The notes under the pieces: model-generated
The model's database searches: none
The model's input: only the letters and a program-made list of their open reading frames with translations
Told to the model about the DNA's origin: nothing
Shown: in pieces, positions 32,598-41,737 of the stretch
How positions within the stretch are numbered: the stretch's first letter is position 1
Layout of the letters: every line of letters starts with the position of its first letter
Made by a program: the position numbers and the translations under genes
DNA from: Berkiella sp964606325
GTDB taxonomy: Bacteria > Pseudomonadota > Gammaproteobacteria > Berkiellales > Berkiellaceae
Assembly (NCBI GenBank): GCA_964606325.1
Contig: CAZSGE010000004.1
Location: 73,015-137,014 of the forward strand
Direction of reading: 5' to 3'
Length of the DNA: 64,000 nt

Positions 32598-33329
32598 ATG
32601 TCACAGCTAGGTCCAGAAGCGGGTTTAATATCAGCTTTATTTAATTATGCTACTCAAAATATAAATAACATGACGCCACCTGCAAGTAATGCAATGTGCG
32701 CATTGGGCGATCTACTGTGCGAAGTCTCAAACGGCAATTATGCTCTGCCAACAATGATGAGTAGTATTATCGCAACGGCAGAGGCCACCACTGGCATCAA
32801 TCGTTACTATTCCGGTCCTGTTGCATTGTTATTTGTAGGCGCTTATTTTTACAGAAAATATAATGCAAAAACCGCCTTTGATTTAATTTTAAATACAATC
32901 AAAACAGAATTTGGCGATAAATCTGTAGCGCTTGAAATTTTTAATGGCTTTAAGAAAGCGATTGAAGAAGCCGCTGACAAACAAGTTGAAGAATTTATCA
33001 GCAAGTACAAAACAACCAATAGCGGGATGGACCAAAAAGCAAAAGATAATGCTAGAAACAAATTTACTGAAGAGTTGATCAAAGGATTCATGCCCAACTT
33101 ACTACAAAACCTAAGAGCGAATAAAAACACTTTAGAAACACAGGCAAAAGATGTGGCTGATTCAGTTATCAATGACATGGCTAATGTTTCTGTACTGCCC
33201 GCTATCCCAGGTGCACAGAACGCACCAGCACAATTGCTACAGGTAGCAGCAAAGAAGGAACTGAGTCGTTTTATACGCGAAAACATCGTTAGCCCAAAGG
33301 GCGCTACCGTTGTTTTAAAAAATAAATAA
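32598..33329 (+). CDS. Unrecognised 243-aa protein with one hydrophobic segment
   Basis: AGAGG lies about 6 nt before the ATG. The N-terminal third has two Cys (AMCALGDLLCEV) and one hydrophobic stretch near 72-84 (GPVALLFVGAYFY). The remainder (about 90-243) is strongly helical and charged, with coiled-coil character and Lys/Ala/Asn richness, ending in PKGATVVLKNK. No family recognised. It precedes a bidirectional terminator. Confidence 0.7.
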   Translation: MSQLGPEAGLISALFNYATQNINNMTPPASNAMCALGDLLCEVSNGNYALPTMMSSIIATAEATTGINRYYSGPVALLFVGAYFYRKYNAKTAFDLILNTIKTEFGDKSVALEIFNGFKKAIEEAADKQVEEFISKYKTTNSGMDQKAKDNARNKFTEELIKGFMPNLLQNLRANKNTLETQAKDVADSVINDMANVSVLPAIPGAQNAPAQLLQVAAKKELSRFIRENIVSPKGATVVLKNK

Positions 33330-33347
33330 AATCCACTTTTTGAAACA

Positions 33348-33377
33348 AAAAAAAGCCAGGTTAACCCTGGCTTTTTT
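33348..33377. terminator. Bidirectional intrinsic terminator
   Basis: GCCAGG-ttaac-CCTGGC with A-run before and T-run after. It separates the 243-aa gene from the convergent end of the ribosomal block (rplQ). Confidence 0.93.
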
Positions 33378-33396
33378 ATAATAAACTTACCGCTTA

Positions 33397-33765
33397 TTAC
33401 TCAGCAATTTCACGATCTACCAATTCAACAATCGCTAAAGGTGCATTGTCGCCGGCACGAAAACCGCATTTTAACACACGCAAATAGCCACCTGGACGTG
33501 CACTATTACGTGGTCCGATTTCGGTAAATAGTTTAGTAACGATTTCTCTATCGCGCAGACGATTATAAGCTAAACGTCTATTTGCATGAGAATCTACTTT
33601 ACCCAATGTAATCAAAGGCTCAACAACTGAACGTAATGATTTAGCTTTCGGCAAGGTAGTTTTAATCAGACCATGCTTCATCAATGAAACAGCCATATTT
33701 TGGAACATGGCTTTACGATGTGAGCTGGTACGATTTAATTTACGACCTGATTTTTGATGGCGCAT
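33397..33765 (-). CDS. rplQ: 50S ribosomal protein L17
   Basis: Lines the peptide exit tunnel. MRHQKSGRKLNRTSSHRKAM start and the final NAPLAIVELVD stretch identify it; 122 aa, normal. Last gene of the alpha operon, 8 nt after rpoA, with the terminator just beyond. Confidence 0.98.
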   Translation of the reverse strand: MRHQKSGRKLNRTSSHRKAMFQNMAVSLMKHGLIKTTLPKAKSLRSVVEPLITLGKVDSHANRRLAYNRLRDREIVTKLFTEIGPRNSARPGGYLRVLKCGFRAGDNAPLAIVELVDREIAE

Positions 33766-33773
33766 GACACTTC

Positions 33774-34790
33774 CTAATTAGTCGTCGTGTTTTCTTTCTT
33801 TTCTAAACCTGCTGGTGGCCATCCCTCGAGCTTCATCCCAAGTGATAACCCCTTCGCGGCTAAAACATCCTTAATTTCTGTTAAAGATTTTTTGCCCAGG
33901 TTTGGTGTTTTCAACAACTCCATTTCTGTACGTTGAATCAAATCACCGATGTAGTAGATATTTTCTGCTTTTAAGCAATTAGCAGAACGAACTGTAAGTT
34001 CAAGTTCATCAACAGGACGTAAAAGAATTGGATCTATGCCCACTTCTTTCTTGGCTTCTGTTGGTCTTTCTTGACCTTTAAGATCAACAAATACTGAGAG
34101 TTGCTCTGCCAAAATGGTCGCAGACCGACGAATTGCTTCTTCAGGATCTAACGTACCATTGGTTTCAATATCAATAATAAGCTTGTCTAAATCCGTTCTA
34201 TTTTCTACACGCGCTCTTTCAACGGTGTAGGTAACTCTGCGCACAGGGCTAAATGATGCGTCTAATTGCAGATGTCCAATTGTTGCTGATTCTTGCATTT
34301 CAGCTGTTTTACGTATGGTCACCGGCTCATAGCCACGTCCACGCGCAACGGTTAAAATCATTTTGATTTTACCTTGTGGTGCTGTGATGTTAGCAATGAT
34401 GTGATCAGGGTTTGCTACTTCCATATTTGGATCGAGCTGAATGTCACCGGCTTTAACAGGACCTTGTCCTGTTTTCTCCAAACGCAGTTCAAATTCATTC
34501 TTGCCTTCACCCAACAATTTAAAGGCAATACCTTTAAGATTGAGCAAAATTTCAATTACGTCTTCTTGTACACCTTCAATAGTGGTGTACTCATGCAACA
34601 CGCCTTCAATTTGGGTTTTAACAACTGCGCACCCTGGCATGCTGGATAATAAAATTCGACGCAACGCATTGCCTAAGGTATGGCCAAAACCACGCTCCAA
34701 TGGCTCCAAGGTTACCCTGGCTTGATTGCGCCCTTTGTCTTGGACTGTAATAGATCGGGGTTTTAAAAATTCTGCCACCGCACGTTGCAT
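33774..34790 (-). CDS. rpoA: RNA polymerase alpha subunit
   Basis: 338 aa. The N-terminal assembly domain has LEPLERGFGHTLGNALRRILLSS. The C-terminal domain (about 245-338) has the DNA/activator-contacting helix-hairpin-helix region, TPNLGKKSLTEIKDVL. It follows rpsD after 21 nt. Confidence 0.98.
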   Translation of the reverse strand: MQRAVAEFLKPRSITVQDKGRNQARVTLEPLERGFGHTLGNALRRILLSSMPGCAVVKTQIEGVLHEYTTIEGVQEDVIEILLNLKGIAFKLLGEGKNEFELRLEKTGQGPVKAGDIQLDPNMEVANPDHIIANITAPQGKIKMILTVARGRGYEPVTIRKTAEMQESATIGHLQLDASFSPVRRVTYTVERARVENRTDLDKLIIDIETNGTLDPEEAIRRSATILAEQLSVFVDLKGQERPTEAKKEVGIDPILLRPVDELELTVRSANCLKAENIYYIGDLIQRTEMELLKTPNLGKKSLTEIKDVLAAKGLSLGMKLEGWPPAGLEKKENTTTN

Positions 34791-34811
34791 GCAATCTTCC
34801 TCCGGTTGGGA

Positions 34812-35426
34812 TTATTTTGAGTAGAGCTCAACGACTAATTGTTCATTAATATCTGATGGCAATTCATCACGATCTGGCACTCGCTTGAATTCACCTGACA
34901 TGCCTTTAGCATCCACTTCCACCCAATCAGCCCAGCCACGGTCTTCGGCTTGCTTGAGCGCATCAATAATACGACCTTGTTCACGCGCACGTTCACGAAT
35001 AGAAATTACATCACCTGGCTTAACTTGGTATGAAGGAATGTTCACGCCTTTACCATTCACAAGAATAGCCTTATGGGAAACTAACTGACGAGCTTCTTTG
35101 CGTGTCACAGCAAAACCTAAACGGAATACAACGTTATCAAGTCTTGATTCAAGCAATTGAAGCAATAATACGCCTGTTGCAGCTTTACTTTTCGCTGCTT
35201 GTTTGTACATTCTTCTGAATTGTCTTTCGAGTACGCAATATTTGAAACGTAAAGCTTGCTTTTCAGTAAGCTGCAAACCGTAGTTGGTTTCTCGTCGTCG
35301 CGCCTGACCATGCTGACCTGGGCGAGTGTGAATTTTGCATTTTGATTCAAGATCACGCGTTTTGAATTCTAGATCTTTCCCATATCTTCGGGACAATACA
35401 CACGTTGGTCCGGTATATCTTGCCAT
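34812..35426 (-). CDS. rpsD: 30S ribosomal protein S4
   Basis: Primary 16S-binding protein and alpha-operon translational regulator in enterics, 204 aa. Start MARYTGP, S4 RNA-binding domain SRLDNVVFRLGFAVTRKEARQLVSH at about 95-120. Spacing to rpsK is 26 nt. Confidence 0.98.
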   Translation of the reverse strand: MARYTGPTCVLSRRYGKDLEFKTRDLESKCKIHTRPGQHGQARRRETNYGLQLTEKQALRFKYCVLERQFRRMYKQAAKSKAATGVLLLQLLESRLDNVVFRLGFAVTRKEARQLVSHKAILVNGKGVNIPSYQVKPGDVISIRERAREQGRIIDALKQAEDRGWADWVEVDAKGMSGEFKRVPDRDELPSDINEQLVVELYSK

Positions 35427-35452
35427 AATTAATTTTCACCCAACCTTAAAAT

Positions 35453-35920
35453 TTATACTCGACGCGCTTTTGGAGCTCGGCATCCGTTAAAAGGAATACC
35501 TGTCACATCAAAAATCGCGGTAATTTGTACGACATCACGTACTGCACGTACTGATGCATCTCGACCTGGTCCTGGACCATAAATTCTCACTTCAGCAGAC
35601 TCAGCGCCATACAATTCTCTGGCTTTCTGAATGGCCTTGCCTGCGGCAACCTGCCCAGCAAAGGGGGTGCTTTTACGTGAACCTCTAAAACCACAACCAC
35701 CAGCTGTCGCCCAAGATAAGGTGTTTCCCTTAACATCGGTAACGTTAATGAGGGTGTTATTGAAAGAGGCATAAACGTGAACAATAACGTCAGAAATGAC
35801 TCGTTTGGTCTTTCTTTTGAGACGTCCTTGACCTTTACCAGCTGCACCAGTAGCTGAGCCTGTGCTGCCGCCTGTGCCGCCTTCAGTGGTTTCTTCTATT
35901 ACTTGATTACTTTCTGACAT
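35453..35920 (-). CDS. rpsK: 30S ribosomal protein S11, extended N-terminus
   Basis: Platform protein near the mRNA exit. The conserved body (DVIVHVYASFNNTLINVTD; GPGPGRDASVRA; FNGCRAPKARRV) is intact. It has 155 residues against about 129 in E. coli: an extra N-terminal stretch of about 26-28 residues rich in Gly, Ser and Thr with several Glu (ETTEGGTGGSTGSATGAAGK). No internal ATG offers a shorter start. Confidence 0.95.
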   Translation of the reverse strand: MSESNQVIEETTEGGTGGSTGSATGAAGKGQGRLKRKTKRVISDVIVHVYASFNNTLINVTDVKGNTLSWATAGGCGFRGSRKSTPFAGQVAAGKAIQKARELYGAESAEVRIYGPGPGRDASVRAVRDVVQITAIFDVTGIPFNGCRAPKARRV

Positions 35921-35948
35921 TTTTTAATCCAGCTAATTTCAAAACTTA

Positions 35949-36326
35949 CTAATCTTTTTTATCTTTCGCGATTCGATTACCGCGTGGACCTTTACGTGTA
36001 CGTGCATTGGTACGTGTTCTTTGGCCTCTCATTGGCAAGCCTGCACGATGACGTTTTCCACGGTAGCAACCAATATCGCGTAATCGCTTAATCCGCATAG
36101 ACACTTCACGTCGTAAATCACCTTCTGTTAAAAAGGTAGCTACGGCTTCCTGAAGTTTACGAACGGTATCGTCGTCTAAATCTTTTACTTTTGTTGTAGT
36201 AGGTACACTAACCTTCTCGCAAAGCATAATCGCGCGCGTGTTGCCTATGCCATAGACACTTTGCAATGCAACACGGATGTGCTTATTGGGCTCCAGCGGT
36301 ACGTTCTGAATTCGAACAGCAGACAT
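35949..36326 (-). CDS. rpsM: 30S ribosomal protein S13
   Basis: Head protein contacting tRNA and the inter-subunit bridge; 125 aa with YGIGNTRA and the C-terminal basic RGQRTRTNARTRKGPRG. First gene of the alpha operon proper, after rpmJ. Confidence 0.98.
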   Translation of the reverse strand: MSAVRIQNVPLEPNKHIRVALQSVYGIGNTRAIMLCEKVSVPTTTKVKDLDDDTVRKLQEAVATFLTEGDLRREVSMRIKRLRDIGCYRGKRHRAGLPMRGQRTRTNARTRKGPRGNRIAKDKKD

Positions 36327-36418
36327 GAATTGCTCCTAATATCACCCTGGCGCATGTAGACGCAACAGACTACTGCACCTTAACCGAAAAATCAAATATA
36401 TACTCTTTAGAACTGCCT

Positions 36419-36547
36419 TTAACCCTGCCGTTGCTTATGGCGTGGGTTATCCTTGCAAATAACAAACAGAGCCTTTTTATTGCGCTTTGTTCGGCTGACA
36501 ACTGTGCAGCCCTTACACATCTTCTTGATCGATGCTCGTACTTTCAT
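36419..36547 (-). CDS. rpmJ: 50S ribosomal protein L36, 42-residue form
   Basis: Start ATG at 36545-36547 (minus), stop TAA at 36419-36421. It begins MKVRASIKKMCKGC and ends NPRHKQRQG, the L36 signature. Zinc ligands C11, C14, C31 and H37 are all present, so it is the zinc-binding form. At 42 residues it is about 4 longer than the E. coli protein, the extra residues lying between the CxxC and the third Cys. It lies between secY and rpsM, as in the spc operon. Confidence 0.95.
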   Translation of the reverse strand: MKVRASIKKMCKGCTVVSRTKRNKKALFVICKDNPRHKQRQG

Positions 36548-36552
36548 AATGC

Positions 36553-37887
36553 TTACCTCAATAATCCAAATCCGCCAGGACCGCCATCACGCCCTTTTAT
36601 GTTAGCTTTCTTCATCAATGACTCATATTGTTGCGACATTAAGTGAGCTTGGATCTGCGCAATGAAATCCATAATCACAACAACAACGATCAAAAGCGAA
36701 GTACCACCAAAATAAAAAGGAACCTGCCATCCTAAAACCAAAAACTCCGGCAAAATCGATACCGCTGTAATATAGATAGCGCCAGCTAAAGTTATACGTG
36801 TCATTACCTTATCAATGTACTGCGCTGTTTGCTCACCGGGACGGATCCCAGGAATAAAAGCACCAGAACGCTTTAAATTATCTGCTGTTTCCTTAGGATT
36901 AAAAACTAATGCCGTATAGAAAAAACAGAAAAAGATAATACCGCTACTAAATAATAAAACATACAACGGCTGTCCCGGTGATAATGCCAATCCAATTTCC
37001 GTTAAAATTGAAGAACTTGATTGGCCAAACCATTGACTGATTGAAGCCGGAAACAAGATCAAACTTGAAGCAAAAATCGGCGGAATTACACCTGACATAT
37101 TAATTTTCAAGGGCAAGTGACTCTGTTGAGCCGCATACATTTTACGCCCTTGCTGTCTTTTTGCGTAATTGACAGTAATACGTCTTTGTCCTCTTTCAAC
37201 AAAGACCACAAATAAAGTTACTGCGAGCAATACTGCAATTAAACCAATTAAAATCAAAGGATTCATCGATCCTTGTCTTACCATGCTTAAGGTACTTCCA
37301 ATAGTTTTTGGAATCCCAGATGCGATACCGGCGAAAATGATTAATGAAATGCCGTTACCAACACCTCGTTCTGTGATCTTTTCACCTAACCACATTAAAA
37401 ACATAGTTCCAGTTACTAAAGTGATGACCGTAGTAACATAGAAAACAGGTCCAACATGCAGCGCTGTGCCCGAACCCGCTAAGAACTTACTCATTCCAAT
37501 CGCTTGGAAAGTCGCAAGGACCAATGTCCCATAACGGGTGTATTGGGTAATCTTACGTCGACCGGTTTCGCCTTCTTTCTTTAACTGCTCAAGTGAAGGT
37601 GAAATCACCGTCATCAACTGCATAATAATAGATGCAGAAATGTACGGCATAATGCCCAAGGCAAAGATCGACAAGCGCGTTAACGCACCACCAGAAAATA
37701 CATTCGCTAAACCAATAATACTGTTTTGACTGTTGGAAAAAATCTCCGCAAGGCGAGCAGCATCAATACCTGGAACAGGAATGTGCGCGCCTATACGAAA
37801 AACAATGAGGCCCCAAAGCACAAACAACAAACGTTGCTTTAGCTCTGCCAAACCACTCATTGCGCTCTTATTTCCTGACATTGTCAT
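36553..37887 (-). CDS. secY: Preprotein translocase subunit SecY
   Basis: Channel-forming subunit of the Sec translocon, 444 aa with ten predicted membrane segments. RIGAHIPVPGID at about 31-42 and the plug region after TM1 are recognisable. The start codon overlaps the rplO stop (ATGA); an in-frame ATG two codons later is also possible. Works with SecE encoded 25 kb away. Confidence 0.97.
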   Translation of the reverse strand: MTMSGNKSAMSGLAELKQRLLFVLWGLIVFRIGAHIPVPGIDAARLAEIFSNSQNSIIGLANVFSGGALTRLSIFALGIMPYISASIIMQLMTVISPSLEQLKKEGETGRRKITQYTRYGTLVLATFQAIGMSKFLAGSGTALHVGPVFYVTTVITLVTGTMFLMWLGEKITERGVGNGISLIIFAGIASGIPKTIGSTLSMVRQGSMNPLILIGLIAVLLAVTLFVVFVERGQRRITVNYAKRQQGRKMYAAQQSHLPLKINMSGVIPPIFASSLILFPASISQWFGQSSSSILTEIGLALSPGQPLYVLLFSSGIIFFCFFYTALVFNPKETADNLKRSGAFIPGIRPGEQTAQYIDKVMTRITLAGAIYITAVSILPEFLVLGWQVPFYFGGTSLLIVVVVIMDFIAQIQAHLMSQQYESLMKKANIKGRDGGPGGFGLLR

Positions 37888-38324
37888 TCGCCAATCTCTA
37901 CTTTACCGCCAGCAGCCTGAATCGCTTTTGCGGCACCAGCAGTAGCACGAATGCCTGTGATGGTTAGTGCAGTTTTCAACTCACCACGCAAAACAATTTT
38001 AGCTCGCTTGATGCTGTTATTGATCAACCCTGCTTCACGAAGTGTTTCAAGCGTTACGGTTGTACCCGTAATCTTGCTTAAATCACAAAGACGAATCTCT
38101 TGTGTCACCCGAGCAATACGTGATTTAAAACCGACCTTAGGCAACCGACGTTGCAAAGGCATTTGTCCGCCTTCAAAACCTACTTTATGGTAACCACCCG
38201 CACGCGCTTTTTGACCTTTATGACCTTTGCCGCAGGTTTTACCTAAACCACTACCGGGTCCTCTACCAAGACGCTTGCCTACTCTTTTAGCGCCATCGCC
38301 TGGTTTAATTGTATTAAGTTTCAT
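37884..38324 (-). CDS. rplO: 50S ribosomal protein L15
   Basis: 146 aa; N-terminal glycine/basic arm (GRGPGSGLGKTCGKGHKGQKA) and G-F-E-G-G-Q-M-P-L-x-R-R-L-P-K signature. Overlaps secY by 4 nt. Confidence 0.98.
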   Translation of the reverse strand: MKLNTIKPGDGAKRVGKRLGRGPGSGLGKTCGKGHKGQKARAGGYHKVGFEGGQMPLQRRLPKVGFKSRIARVTQEIRLCDLSKITGTTVTLETLREAGLINNSIKRAKIVLRGELKTALTITGIRATAGAAKAIQAAGGKVEIGE

Positions 38325-38326
38325 GC

Positions 38327-38524
38327 TTATTCAACCTTCAGCAAATAATTGATAGCGTTAATCATGCCACGGTTTTCAGGTGTATCTTGCACCTGAACAG
38401 TTTGATGAATCCGCTTTAAACCTAAGCCTTTTACAGTGGCAAGATGCTTTGGAAGGCGCTTTGCCAGGCTTTTTACCAATGTAATGGTAACCATCTTTTT
38501 TGAGGTTGCGTTTTTATTAGCCAT
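38327..38524 (-). CDS. rpmD: 50S ribosomal protein L30
   Basis: 65 aa from the ATG at 38524 (a GTG three codons earlier is possible). VTITLVKSLAKRLPKHLATVKGLGL matches L30. Overlaps the rpsE stop by 8 nt. Confidence 0.96.
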   Translation of the reverse strand: MANKNATSKKMVTITLVKSLAKRLPKHLATVKGLGLKRIHQTVQVQDTPENRGMINAINYLLKVE

Positions 38525-39062
38525 TGCTTTCACCCATGATTTCTTCTACAGATTTACCACGTTTGTCAGCAACTGATTGTGGTGAATGTGATTTTGCCAA
38601 ACCTTTCATGGTGGCACGAACCACGTTCACTGGATTCGTTGAGCCGTAGCACTTTGCAAGAATATTGTGTATGCCGGCAACTTCAAAAATTGCTCGCATC
38701 GCGCCACCAGCAATGATCCCGGTACCATCTGATGCAGGCTTCATAAATACTTTTGAAGCACCATGTGATGATTCAATCGTATGATGCAAGGTATTAGCAA
38801 TCATAGGGATTTCCACAAGATTTCGTCTCGCGTTTTCCATTGCTTTACGAATTGCTTCTGGCACTTCACGCGCTTTACCACGACCTATGCCGACGCGACC
38901 ATTACCATTGCCAACCACGGTAAGTGCTGAGAAGCCAAATATACGGCCCCCTTTGACTACTTTTGCGGTTCTTCTTACTTCAATCAGCTTCTCTTCGTAT
39001 TGGCCTTCGGTCTTTTGTTCTGCTTGATCTGATTGATGTTGCCGTTGTTGTTTTGCTGCCAT
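38517..39062 (-). CDS. rpsE: 30S ribosomal protein S5
   Basis: 181 aa from the ATG at 39062 (GAGGA upstream). The S5 domain IEVRRTAKVVKGGRIFGF and VGNGNGRVGIGRGKA, important for decoding fidelity, are intact. About 15 Gln/Glu-rich residues precede the usual start (KQQRQHQSDQAEQKTEG). Confidence 0.97.
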   Translation of the reverse strand: MAAKQQRQHQSDQAEQKTEGQYEEKLIEVRRTAKVVKGGRIFGFSALTVVGNGNGRVGIGRGKAREVPEAIRKAMENARRNLVEIPMIANTLHHTIESSHGASKVFMKPASDGTGIIAGGAMRAIFEVAGIHNILAKCYGSTNPVNVVRATMKGLAKSHSPQSVADKRGKSVEEIMGESNG

Positions 39063-39070
39063 GATTGTCC

Positions 39071-39442
39071 TCAAACCGTTAAGCCATTTTCACGTGCCGA
39101 TTGAATCAATGCTGCAACACGGCCATGGTATTTAAACCCCGATCGTTCACAAGCTACTGACTCTACCCCTGCTTGCTTTGCACGCTCAGCTATCAATTTG
39201 CCAACGTGTTTTGCTAAATCTGTCTTTGTATGTTCCGCAGATGCTGCATCTTTGGATGCCTTTTCTAAGCTGGAAGCATACGCCAAAATTTTACCGCCCA
39301 CAGGGGCAATAATTTGTACATAGATATGACGTGCTGAGCGATTAACACAAAGACGTGCAATACCAGTTTCCACACCAAGGCGCTTAATGTGAGCTCGCGT
39401 GCGGCTCGCGCGCTTAAAACGCGAATTGCGTTTTTTATTCAT
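39071..39442 (-). CDS. rplR: 50S ribosomal protein L18
   Basis: 5S rRNA-binding protein, 123 aa; RLCVNRSARHIYVQII and the C-terminal FKYHGRVAALIQSARENGL are typical. Confidence 0.98.
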   Translation of the reverse strand: MNKKRNSRFKRASRTRAHIKRLGVETGIARLCVNRSARHIYVQIIAPVGGKILAYASSLEKASKDAASAEHTKTDLAKHVGKLIAERAKQAGVESVACERSGFKYHGRVAALIQSARENGLTV

Positions 39443-39473
39443 GTTTATAGATCCTCAGACTATCGTCTATTTT

Positions 39474-39493
39474 TAGGGCGCTAAGCGCCCCTA
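39474..39493. repeat. GC-rich hairpin between rplF and rplR
   Basis: GGGCGC-taa-GCGCCC in the 69-nt gap of an otherwise tightly packed operon. No T-run on the transcribed strand; possibly an mRNA processing or stabilising hairpin. Confidence 0.5.
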
Positions 39494-39511
39494 ACATCTA
39501 GAAATTATGTT

Positions 39512-40075
39512 TTATTTCTTTTTAGTTTCTTTTAATTTGATCACTTCATTAGCATAACGAATACCCTTCCCTTTATAAGGTTCAGGTTTACGTATGCCAT
39601 TGCGAATACCACGGATATCAGCAGCGGCCTGGCCAACGACTTGTTTGTCCGAGCCAATGACCTCAATGTCAGTCACTGTTGCACATACTAATTCGATGCC
39701 TTTGGGGGCAACATAAACCACGGGATGTGACATACCTAACGTCAGGTTAAGCATAGCGCGACCATCTTTCGTTTTGCTTGCTGCTGCACGATAACCTACA
39801 CCGACTAGCTGTAGCTTCCTGCTAAAACCAGCGCTCACGCCTTGTACGTTATTGTTCAAAATCGCTCTAATGGTCCCTGCCATAGCATCGCCATTAGGTA
39901 AACCCTCAACTGCTGCTATTTGCAATTGTTTGTCAGCAAATTTAACTGAGACTTGCTCAGGAATACTGAGCTTTAATTCGCCTTTTGAGCCCTTGACGGC
40001 AACAACAGCATCATGAATGTGAACATCCACGCCACTGGGCACTTCAATAGGTTTTCTAGCAACTCTTGATGACAT
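39512..40075 (-). CDS. rplF: 50S ribosomal protein L6
   Basis: 187 aa (E. coli 177). The C-terminal signature PEPYKGKGIRYANEVIKLKETKKK-type tail and two repeated folds are seen. Lies near the factor-binding site. Confidence 0.97.
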   Translation of the reverse strand: MSSRVARKPIEVPSGVDVHIHDAVVAVKGSKGELKLSIPEQVSVKFADKQLQIAAVEGLPNGDAMAGTIRAILNNNVQGVSAGFSRKLQLVGVGYRAAASKTKDGRAMLNLTLGMSHPVVYVAPKGIELVCATVTDIEVIGSDKQVVGQAAADIRGIRNGIRKPEPYKGKGIRYANEVIKLKETKKK

Positions 40076-40084
40076 ATTTCACCC

Positions 40085-40480
40085 TTACGCCACGTAACAC
40101 AGGATTTCGCCACCCTGTCCTGCAGCAACAGCCGCACGACCTGTCATCACGCCCTTGGACGTTGAGACAATGGCAACACCTAACTTATCCATCACTTCAG
40201 GCATCTCTTTGGCGCTGGTATAGATACGTAAACCAGGCTTACTAATGCGTCTTAACATTTCAATGACAGGTTTGTTGTTGAAATATTTTAAATCAATTTT
40301 AAGGGTAGGTTTACCATCATTAGCTTCAACGTTGTAGCCAGCAATGAAACCTTCCTCTACCAAAACTTTAGCGATTGCAATCTTCACTTTGGAAGATGGC
40401 ATTGCCACTTGCGGATGGTTCGCAGTTTGTCCATTACGAACTCGAGTTAACATATCCGCGATTGGATCTTGCATACTCAT
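40085..40480 (-). CDS. rpsH: 30S ribosomal protein S8
   Basis: 131 aa; MQDPIADMLTRVRNGQ start and STSKGVMTGRAA near the end identify it. AGAGG upstream. In enterics S8 is the spc-operon regulator. Confidence 0.98.
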   Translation of the reverse strand: MSMQDPIADMLTRVRNGQTANHPQVAMPSSKVKIAIAKVLVEEGFIAGYNVEANDGKPTLKIDLKYFNNKPVIEMLRRISKPGLRIYTSAKEMPEVMDKLGVAIVSTSKGVMTGRAAVAAGQGGEILCYVA

Positions 40481-40498
40481 TGTTTAATTCCTCTTCTA

Positions 40499-40801
40499 TT
40501 ACCAGCTAGCCATCACCAAGCCTGGAACTTCTCCCAACATGGCTCGACGACGTAGCTCATTTCGACACAACTTAAACTTACGGTAAACACCACGACCACG
40601 ACCAGTAATTTTGCATCGATTGGTTAAGCGAACTTTGCAAGTATCGCGCGGCATCTTTTCTAGCTTCGCTAAAATTTCAAATTTAGTGTCAATATCCACT
40701 TCAGGATTATTCAGCTGCGCACGTAACGCTACGCGTTTCTCTCTGTGTTTTTGTAAATTAACGCGCTTAATTTCACGACGTATCATGCGCTTACTAGCCA
40801 T
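40499..40801 (-). CDS. rpsN: 30S ribosomal protein S14 (zinc-free form)
   Basis: 100 aa with NRCKITGRGRGVYRKF and RNELRRRAMLGEVPGL; the CxxC pairs of the short zinc form are absent. Overlaps rplE by 8 nt. Confidence 0.97.
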   Translation of the reverse strand: MASKRMIRREIKRVNLQKHREKRVALRAQLNNPEVDIDTKFEILAKLEKMPRDTCKVRLTNRCKITGRGRGVYRKFKLCRNELRRRAMLGEVPGLVMASW

Positions 40802-41402
40802 TGGTTTTTACCTCAGCGGTTTTAGTTTCGCGGAAAGGGAAATTAAAAGCTTTAAGCAATGCAAAAGCTTCTTCATCTGTTTTCGCACTTGTTGTGATCG
40901 TGATATCTAAACCACGGACCGTATCAACTTGGTTATAATCAATTTCAGGGAAAGTTATTTGCTCTTTAATCCCAACGCTATAGTTACCACGTGAATCAAA
41001 TGACCGTGGGTTTAATCCACGAAAGTCACGCACTCGAGGTAAAGCAATACTGAGCAATCTGTCTAAAAATTCATACATTCTGTCACCGCGCAAAGTTACT
41101 TTGCAGCCAATTGGCCAGCCTTCACGGATTTTGAATCCTGCAACAGACTTACGAGCGAGCGTTATCACAGCGTGCTGACCTGAAATTTGTGTCAGATTAT
41201 CTTGTGCTGCTTTGACAATTTTTTTGTCATCAGCCGCTGCACCCACACCCATATTTAAGGTGATTTTCTGAATCTTAGGCACTTGCATAGCATTGTCATA
41301 GTTAAACTGCTTTTGAAGGGCAGCAATAACATGCTCTTTAAAATGCTTTTTCAGACGTACTTGGCCATTTTGCTCATGGCCTTTTGCTGCTTTCTTAGGC
41401 AT
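40794..41402 (-). CDS. rplE: 50S ribosomal protein L5, extended N-terminus
   Basis: 5S rRNA-contacting protein. 202 aa versus about 179 in E. coli; the extra residues are an N-terminal basic stretch (MPKKAAKGHEQNGQVRLKKH). Core landmarks KITLNMGVG and GCKVTLRGDRMYEFLDRL are intact. Overlaps rplX by 8 nt. Confidence 0.96.
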   Translation of the reverse strand: MPKKAAKGHEQNGQVRLKKHFKEHVIAALQKQFNYDNAMQVPKIQKITLNMGVGAAADDKKIVKAAQDNLTQISGQHAVITLARKSVAGFKIREGWPIGCKVTLRGDRMYEFLDRLLSIALPRVRDFRGLNPRSFDSRGNYSVGIKEQITFPEIDYNQVDTVRGLDITITTSAKTDEEAFALLKAFNFPFRETKTAEVKTNG

Positions 41403-41721
41403 CTACCACCTCACCCGATGACTTGAATACTCTCACTTTTTTGCCATCAGCTAGCATTTTAATACCAACACGACTAGGTTTGTTCGTGGTGGGATCTAAC
41501 AACGCTACTTTACACGCTGGCATAGCCGCTTCTCTTGGCACAATACCGCCTGGTTGCTCTCTCTGTGGGATAGGCTTAACGTGCTTCTTCTTGACGTTAA
41601 TCCCTTCAACGACCACCGACAAATCTGAGCCACTGGCAAGCACACGCAAAACGGTACCAATACGGCCCTTATCTTTGCCTGATATCACCTGTACTTTATC
41701 GCCCTTTTTAATCTTACGCAT
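41395..41721 (-). CDS. rplX: 50S ribosomal protein L24
   Basis: 108 aa; KOW motif at the start (KKGDKVQVISGKDKGRIGTV). Assembly initiator of the large subunit. Confidence 0.98.
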   Translation of the reverse strand: MRKIKKGDKVQVISGKDKGRIGTVLRVLASGSDLSVVVEGINVKKKHVKPIPQREQPGGIVPREAAMPACKVALLDPTTNKPSRVGIKMLADGKKVRVFKSSGEVVDA

Positions 41722-41737
41722 AATTGTCTCTCAACTA

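Noticed and set aside
36431..36646. Plus-strand 71-aa ORF
   Set aside because: It is antisense to rpmJ and the end of secY; rpmJ has a full L36 signature with zinc ligands.
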